A stretch of DNA of 37,978 nt from an uncultured Odoribacter sp. Its GTDB lineage: Bacteria; Bacteroidota; Bacteroidia; Bacteroidales; Marinifilaceae. Position numbers and translations under genes: made by a program. Below, piece by piece: positions 34,642 to 37,978 of the stretch. The stretch lies in contig CAJUQA010000023.1 of NCBI GenBank assembly GCA_910588375.1, positions 1 through 37,978 on the forward strand. The letters run 5' to 3'. The notes beneath the pieces are model-generated. The model did no database searches. It was not told where the DNA came from and saw only the letters and a list, made by a program, of their open reading frames with translations. How positions within the stretch are numbered: position 1 is the first letter of the stretch; each line of letters starts with the position of its first letter.

Positions 34642-35976
34642 ATGTTTAATCGAATATTAATCGTTTTAATACTAACAGTTTTTATGACGGGTTGTGACAT
34701 AAAATCACGGGAGACGGCTCCCGAAGTGGTGGCATGGGCGGAAAACGCCTCTTTGTATGAAATCAATGTCCGGCAGTACACGCCCGAAGGCACGTTTGAG
34801 GCTTTCGGACGGCATTTGCCGCGGTTGAAGGAATTGGGCGTGGATGTGCTTTGGTTTATGCCGATTACGCCTATTTCCGAGAAAAACCGAAAAGGAACGC
34901 TCGGCAGTTATTATGCGGTGAAGGATTACCGGGGGATTAATCCCGAGTATGGAACGTTGGAAGATTTCAAGGCTGTCGTGAAAGAGGCGCACAGGTTGGG
35001 CTTTAAGGTGATTATCGATTGGGTGGCGAACCATACGGGTTGGGATAACTGGTTGATAGAAGCGCATCCGGATTGGTACACGCAGCGCGACGGGCATATC
35101 GTAAGCCCGGTGGAGGATTGGAGTGATGTGGCCGATTTGAATTACGATAATCGGGAGATGCGCCGTTATATGATTGAGAGTATGATTTATTGGGTGAAGG
35201 AGGCGGATATCGACGGTTTCCGCTGTGATATGGCGGGAATGGTGCCGACAGATTTCTGGGAAGAGGCAAGAGAGGCGTTGGATAGCGTGAAGCCGGTGTT
35301 TATGCTGGCGGAGGCGTGGGAACCGGAATTGACCCGCAAGGCGTTTGATGCCTGCTACGGTTGGGATTTGCACCATCTGATGAATGATTTGGCCCAGCGG
35401 AAGAAGGACGGGACTGAACTGCCGGGGTATTTTGCGAAAGTGGATTCACAATACACGGCTCGGACAATCGTCCTGAACTTTATCGACAATCACGACGAAA
35501 ATTCTTGGTCGGGAAGTGTGCCTGAACGCATGGGAGAGGCTGCTCCCGTATATGCGGTGATGGCTTACACGGTGCCGGGTATGCCGTTGTTGTATTCCGG
35601 TCAGGAAGCGGGATTGAACAAGCGTTTGCCTTTTTTTGAAAAGGACTCGATTGACTGGAATGTGCGTCCCGAATTGGCCGGTTTCTATCGTCAGTTGAAT
35701 GACCTGAAACGCAGTTGTCCGGCATTGAAAGCCGGGGAACATGGCGGTGCGTTCCGTATATTGAACCACGATAATGAACGCTCTGTTTTCGTTTATGAAC
35801 GCAAACTGGGAGATGTTCAAGTGATTGTGATGTTGAATCTGACGGGCGAAGAACAGAGAAGCGTATTGGCGGAAGAAATCACCGGCAGTTTCACCGAATA
35901 CTTTTCAGGGGCAACAGCTGAGGGCCTGAAAGAAATTACCCTTCCCGCCCACGGTTATCGGGTGTGGATGAAGTAA
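34642..35976 (+). CDS. Compact GH13 glycosidase lipoprotein (locus 2 copy)
   Basis: 444 residues from the ATG at 34642, which yields a lipoprotein signal (ILTVFMTGC). TTG and GTG codons just upstream are less likely starts. It is very similar along its whole length to the protein at 10751-12124: both have KNRKGTLGSYYAV, DWVANHTGWDNWL, DGFRCDMAGMVPTDFW (nucleophile Asp in RCD), MLAEAWEPEL (Glu) and NHDENSW. It acts on maltooligosaccharides, probably anchored on the periplasmic side; products unknown. Last gene of the LacI-regulated operon, 21 bases after susA, and followed at once by a terminator. Confidence 0.9.
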   Translation: MFNRILIVLILTVFMTGCDIKSRETAPEVVAWAENASLYEINVRQYTPEGTFEAFGRHLPRLKELGVDVLWFMPITPISEKNRKGTLGSYYAVKDYRGINPEYGTLEDFKAVVKEAHRLGFKVIIDWVANHTGWDNWLIEAHPDWYTQRDGHIVSPVEDWSDVADLNYDNREMRRYMIESMIYWVKEADIDGFRCDMAGMVPTDFWEEAREALDSVKPVFMLAEAWEPELTRKAFDACYGWDLHHLMNDLAQRKKDGTELPGYFAKVDSQYTARTIVLNFIDNHDENSWSGSVPERMGEAAPVYAVMAYTVPGMPLLYSGQEAGLNKRLPFFEKDSIDWNVRPELAGFYRQLNDLKRSCPALKAGEHGGAFRILNHDNERSVFVYERKLGDVQVIVMLNLTGEEQRSVLAEEITGSFTEYFSGATAEGLKEITLPAHGYRVWMK

Positions 35977-35982
35977 AAGACG

Positions 35983-36017
35983 GACACTGTCTGGCAAGCG
36001 TCAGACAGTGTCTTCAT
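35983..36017. terminator. Terminator at the end of the starch operon
   Basis: GACACTGTCTG (35983-35993) pairs perfectly with CAGACAGTGTC (36002-36012) and is followed by a T-rich run. The right arm forms the last codons of the convergent gene at 36001-36426, so both genes probably share it. Confidence 0.85.
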
Positions 36018-36426
36018 TTTTGTGGAAAAAGGACATAACCACTTTTCGGCCTCCCGAATAGAATTTAAGTTCGTCCGATAAAATGGACATGAGATACAAG
36101 CCTCTGCCGCACTCCTTCAGGATATTCTCCGCTCCTATCGGGTTAGGAAGAACCGTATAATCAAAACCTTCCCCTTCGTCTTCTACGGTGACAGTTATCC
36201 GGTCGGAGTACTGTTCGGCTGTAATATTAACCATTTTTTCCGGATTCAGTTTATTGCCGTGTATCATGGAATTTTTCACCGATTCAAGAATACACAGGGA
36301 AATTTCTCCTTTAAAAGATGGGGGCAATTGAAATTCATAAATCACCTGTTCAATAAAGTTTTCTGTTTTCTTCAAATTTGAAAAAGCGGAAGCCAGAGAG
36401 TAAGTTAATCGTTTTAGCGGAGCCAT
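36001..36426 (-). CDS. RsbW-like anti-sigma factor / HATPase_c_2 protein
   Basis: 141 residues, single GHKL ATP-binding domain of the serine-kinase anti-sigma type. N box ESVKNSMIHGN at 48-58, G1 box EDEGEGFD at 82-89, and G2 box CGRGLYLM at 106-113. In RsbW and SpoIIAB these bind ATP and phosphorylate a STAS-domain antagonist or hold a sigma factor. No STAS partner or sigma gene is visible in the window, so its partner lies elsewhere. A nested hairpin lies just upstream of its start. Confidence 0.85.
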   Translation of the reverse strand: MAPLKRLTYSLASAFSNLKKTENFIEQVIYEFQLPPSFKGEISLCILESVKNSMIHGNKLNPEKMVNITAEQYSDRITVTVEDEGEGFDYTVLPNPIGAENILKECGRGLYLMSILSDELKFYSGGRKVVMSFFHKNEDTV

Positions 36427-36549
36427 AAGTGCCGGATTTTAATTCATTCATTTGTAATAGCCGACGGCAAACTGGATAATCCAATCGTCGTCGGCTTGTC
36501 TGTTTATATTAGGCTCAAACTCCTGCTCTTTGTTTATAAGGCATAAAAA

Positions 36550-36623
36550 AGCGTGGACTTGTACCTAAACGTCGTCAAGGGCTCTAGCAAACCGCAAAGG
36601 AACGAATAGGACAAGCCCACGCT
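36550..36623 (-). ncRNA. Candidate structured RNA or terminator-like element E1
   Basis: AGCGTGGACTTGT (36550-36562) pairs with ACAAGCCCACGCT (36611-36623) over 13 positions, with one wobble on the minus strand. Read on the minus strand the stem ends in TTTTTT, like a terminator, and the interior can form CCTA/TAGG, TCGT/ACGA and GGTT/AGCC helices, giving an elongated hairpin. The family is not identified. Confidence 0.4.
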
Positions 36624-36659
36624 AAGATTTTATATAAATATATACGAAACCTCCACGTG

Positions 36660-36741
36660 AGCGTTGTCTACCCGTTTCAGTCCTTCTTGTTTTTAACATG
36701 AATTTGCTAGATTCTTGACACTGAAACGCGCATCAAACGCT
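36660..36741 (+). ncRNA. Candidate structured element E2, partly an inverted copy of E1
   Basis: AGCGTTG (36660-36666) pairs with CAAACGCT (36734-36741, one bulge), and inside it CGTTTCAGT (36673-36681) pairs with ACTGAAACG (36720-36728). The loop carries TTTGCTAGATTCTTGAC (36703-36719). E1 has nearly the same word, TTTGCTAGAGCCCTTGAC, on the opposite strand (36574-36591). Function unknown. Confidence 0.4.
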
Positions 36742-36899
36742 ACAATATTTTAAATCATCACAGATACCTCTGTATCTATTCGGTAACAAAGAAAAACAAA
36801 AATTGCCGGATATGCAATTTTATGTCCTATGTTTTTATTGTAAAATAACGGGTAACAGAAATCGGGCTTGATATTCCATTTTGGAAAATCAAGTTGGAG

Positions 36900-36977
36900 G
36901 GTTACTAACCTTTTTATATATCACATACTTTTTGCTCCCTATTCAGAAAAATCGTAACTTTGTAACCAACAAGGTTA
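36900..36977 (+). promoter_or_regulatory. Promoter and operators of the antitoxin-GNAT module
   Basis: TTTG at 36931-36934 and TAACTTTG at 36955-36962 with a 20-base gap form a consensus promoter. Dyads flank it: GGTTA-C-TAACC at 36900-36910 and TAACC-N5-GGTTA at 36963-36977, the latter over the start of transcription. They suggest autoregulation by the antitoxin, alone or with the toxin. Confidence 0.7.
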
Positions 36978-36983
36978 TGAATT

Positions 36984-37172
36984 ATGGCAATGACTATCAA
37001 CTCTTCGCCGGTGTTGACCGGTGAATCTGCAAGAGTATTTATGGAAGAAGCAGAACGTAACGGTAAACTGCCCACTCCCCGTCTATCGTTTGAACGCGAG
37101 GCAGAATTACGCGAGGCCGAACGTAAGTCACGGGAGTTATTAGCTTTCCTTAGAAGTAGAAGGAATGAGTAA
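36984..37172 (+). CDS. Small antitoxin-like protein
   Basis: 62 residues, start at the ATG 36984 (ATG 36990 is also possible; the ATG at 36977 is out of frame). The N-terminus AMTINSSPVLTGESARVF could form the short strand of a DNA-binding domain. The rest (FMEEAERNGKLP, then FEREAELREAERKSRELLAFL) is charged helix, as in antitoxins that wrap a toxin. I do not recognise a named family. It overlaps the GNAT gene by 8 bases and has a dyad-flanked promoter, the usual layout of a type II antitoxin. Confidence 0.75.
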   Translation: MAMTINSSPVLTGESARVFMEEAERNGKLPTPRLSFEREAELREAERKSRELLAFLRSRRNE

Positions 37173-37773
37173 CGTCTCCGGTTTTAATTTAGCTAAGGAT
37201 GCGATTAGACTTCCTTATACGGAAGAAGTTGCGTCTTATTGTGCTCCTTTTTCCTGTCAAGACCAAGATCTTGATGAATTTTTTTCAAGAGACGCTTTTT
37301 TGTATGATTCAGAGCTTCTTGGTAAAACTTATGCTTGGGTAAGTGCTATGGACACGCAGCACATATTGGGATTAGTAACATTGGCAAATGATAGTATAAA
37401 ATCTCAATATATAGCAAGTTCTGCTAAAAACCGGCTGCAACGTGGAGTGTCGAATGCAAAGCGAGGAATTAATTTTCCGGCAGTTTTGATTGGTCGTTTA
37501 GGGGTTTCCTCAGACTCGAGAGGAAAGGGATTGCAGATTGGTAGCCAAATACTTGATTTCGTTAAGGATTGGTTTCGCTCCAACGATAATAAAACAGGAT
37601 GCCGCTTTATTGTCGTAGATGCCTATAATAATGAAAATACCCTTCATTTTTACGAAAAAAATGGTTTTAAACCATTATATAAAACCGAGCAGGAAGAGCG
37701 TGCTTTTTTGGAGTTATCTCCCGACGAACCCTTGGAAACCCGTTTTATGTTTTTTGATTTGAAGTTGATGTGA
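37165..37773 (+). CDS. GNAT acetyltransferase, probable toxin
   Basis: 202 residues. The acetyl-CoA site is RLGVSSDSRGKGLQIG (111-126), with the GNAT R/Q-x-x-G-x-G pattern, and the C-terminal motif is NTLHFYEKNGFKPL (158-171) with Tyr163. The N-terminal CQDQDLDEFFSRDAF segment (31-45) matches TacT/AtaT-like toxins. Such toxins acetylate the amino group of certain aminoacyl-tRNAs and stop translation. The tRNA target here cannot be read from sequence. A housekeeping acetyltransferase is possible, but overlap with a small upstream gene favours a toxin. Confidence 0.8.
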   Translation: MSNVSGFNLAKDAIRLPYTEEVASYCAPFSCQDQDLDEFFSRDAFLYDSELLGKTYAWVSAMDTQHILGLVTLANDSIKSQYIASSAKNRLQRGVSNAKRGINFPAVLIGRLGVSSDSRGKGLQIGSQILDFVKDWFRSNDNKTGCRFIVVDAYNNENTLHFYEKNGFKPLYKTEQEERAFLELSPDEPLETRFMFFDLKLM

Positions 37774-37821
37774 ATACTTTCTAACCTTTTCAACTTCTTT
37801 TCCTTTTTAACTTTTTATATA

Positions 37822-37829
37822 TATCTTTG
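37822..37829 (+). promoter_or_regulatory. Possible -7 element of a gene beyond the window
   Basis: TATCTTTG matches TAnnTTTG but no TTTG lies at the right distance upstream. The last 205 bases show no reading frame of note. Confidence 0.3.
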
Positions 37830-37944
37830 TTCCGCTACGATGGAGTAAGCGTATTCTGTCGCAGCAGACATATTTGATTTGAAGCGTTTAGCTTTATCCT
37901 TATTCAGAAAATCGCCAATTTTCAGTGCAAAAGGATAAGCAGTA

Positions 37945-37960
37945 CAAACGTTCACGTTTG
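37945..37960. repeat. CAAACG-TTCA-CGTTTG dyad near the window end
   Basis: A perfect 6-bp inverted repeat with a 4-base centre. The half-sites equal those of the CAAACGTTTG operator at 26653, but with wider spacing. It could be an operator or a small hairpin; what lies downstream is not visible. Confidence 0.4.
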
Positions 37961-37978
37961 CCGTATATACACACATAT

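Larger units (their letters stand above)
36427..36983. other. Intergenic region with nested hairpins and two mirrored structured elements
   Basis: No convincing complete gene. It holds, in order: a nested hairpin (AGCCGACG 36459-36466 with CGTCGGCT 36489-36496, enclosing TGGAT-A-ATCCA), a 13-bp-stem element (36550-36623), a two-helix element (36660-36741), a small perfect hairpin AGATAC-CTCT-GTATCT (36762-36777), and the promoter and operators of the antitoxin gene. On the minus strand 36448-36545 stays open and reads like a protein end (GYYK, stop) but has no start. Confidence 0.6.

Noticed and set aside
36550..36741. Known RNA such as tmRNA, RNase P RNA or SRP RNA
   Set aside because: I see none of the hallmark conserved segments of these RNAs. 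A 6S-like rod was considered but cannot be supported by sequence alone.
36550..36741. Ends of an insertion sequence
   Set aside because: The two elements are inverted and related, but only about 36 bases lie between them, with no transposase and no target duplication seen.
1..37978. tRNA or rRNA genes
   Set aside because: None of the non-coding stretches shows a cloverleaf with a GTTCRA-type loop or rRNA-like sequence.

Overview
The window looks like the chromosome of a gut-type Bacteroidales bacterium. The signs are tandem SusC/SusD pairs, lipoproteins with acidic residues after the lipobox, few Shine-Dalgarno sequences, and promoters of the Bacteroidetes kind (TTTG, about 20 bases, TAnnTTTG). 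I cannot name the genus. Most of the window is alpha-glucan (starch, maltodextrin) metabolism. Two stress or toxin-antitoxin modules and a few unrelated genes are interspersed.

Layout. (1) 1-2538: 3' part of a large secreted protein with a formylglycine-generating-enzyme-like fold, Ig-like segments and a glycine-rich C-terminus, followed by an unusual ladder of about six palindromes spaced about 40 bases apart. (2) 2812-12124: a first alpha-glucan locus, with susC/susD/susE-like genes on the minus strand and two GH13 lipoproteins diverging on the plus strand. (3) 12261-14871: a YeiH-type membrane transporter convergent with an AAA_14/DUF4143 ATPase, whose promoter sits in three 32-bp repeats. 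(4) 14990-27134: a canonical starch system susC-susD-susE-susF-susG on the minus strand, interrupted between susF and susG by a hipB-hipS-hipT toxin-antitoxin module on the opposite strand, then a 727-bp control region rich in dyads and repeats. (5) 27135-35976: LacI-type regulator, MFS sugar transporter, beta-phosphoglucomutase, GH65 maltose phosphorylase, SusA-like neopullulanase and a GH13 lipoprotein. (6) 36001-37773: an RsbW-like ATP-binding protein, a 557-bp region of hairpins with two mirrored elements, and an antitoxin/GNAT acetyltransferase pair.

How it works together (inference from families): SusD/E/F bind starch at the cell surface, SusG cuts it, and SusC imports maltooligosaccharides with TonB energy. 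SusA and the small GH13 lipoproteins trim these in the periplasm, the MFS carrier moves maltose or short oligosaccharides into the cytoplasm, GH65 phosphorolyses maltose to glucose and beta-glucose-1-phosphate, and PgmB makes glucose-6-phosphate. The LacI regulator probably acts at AAACGTTT-type dyads found in the susC/lacI control region and over the -33 box of the transporter operon. The locus is therefore a hybrid: Bacteroides-type surface apparatus, but no SusR or GH97 SusB in this window, and a LacI/phosphorylase interior.
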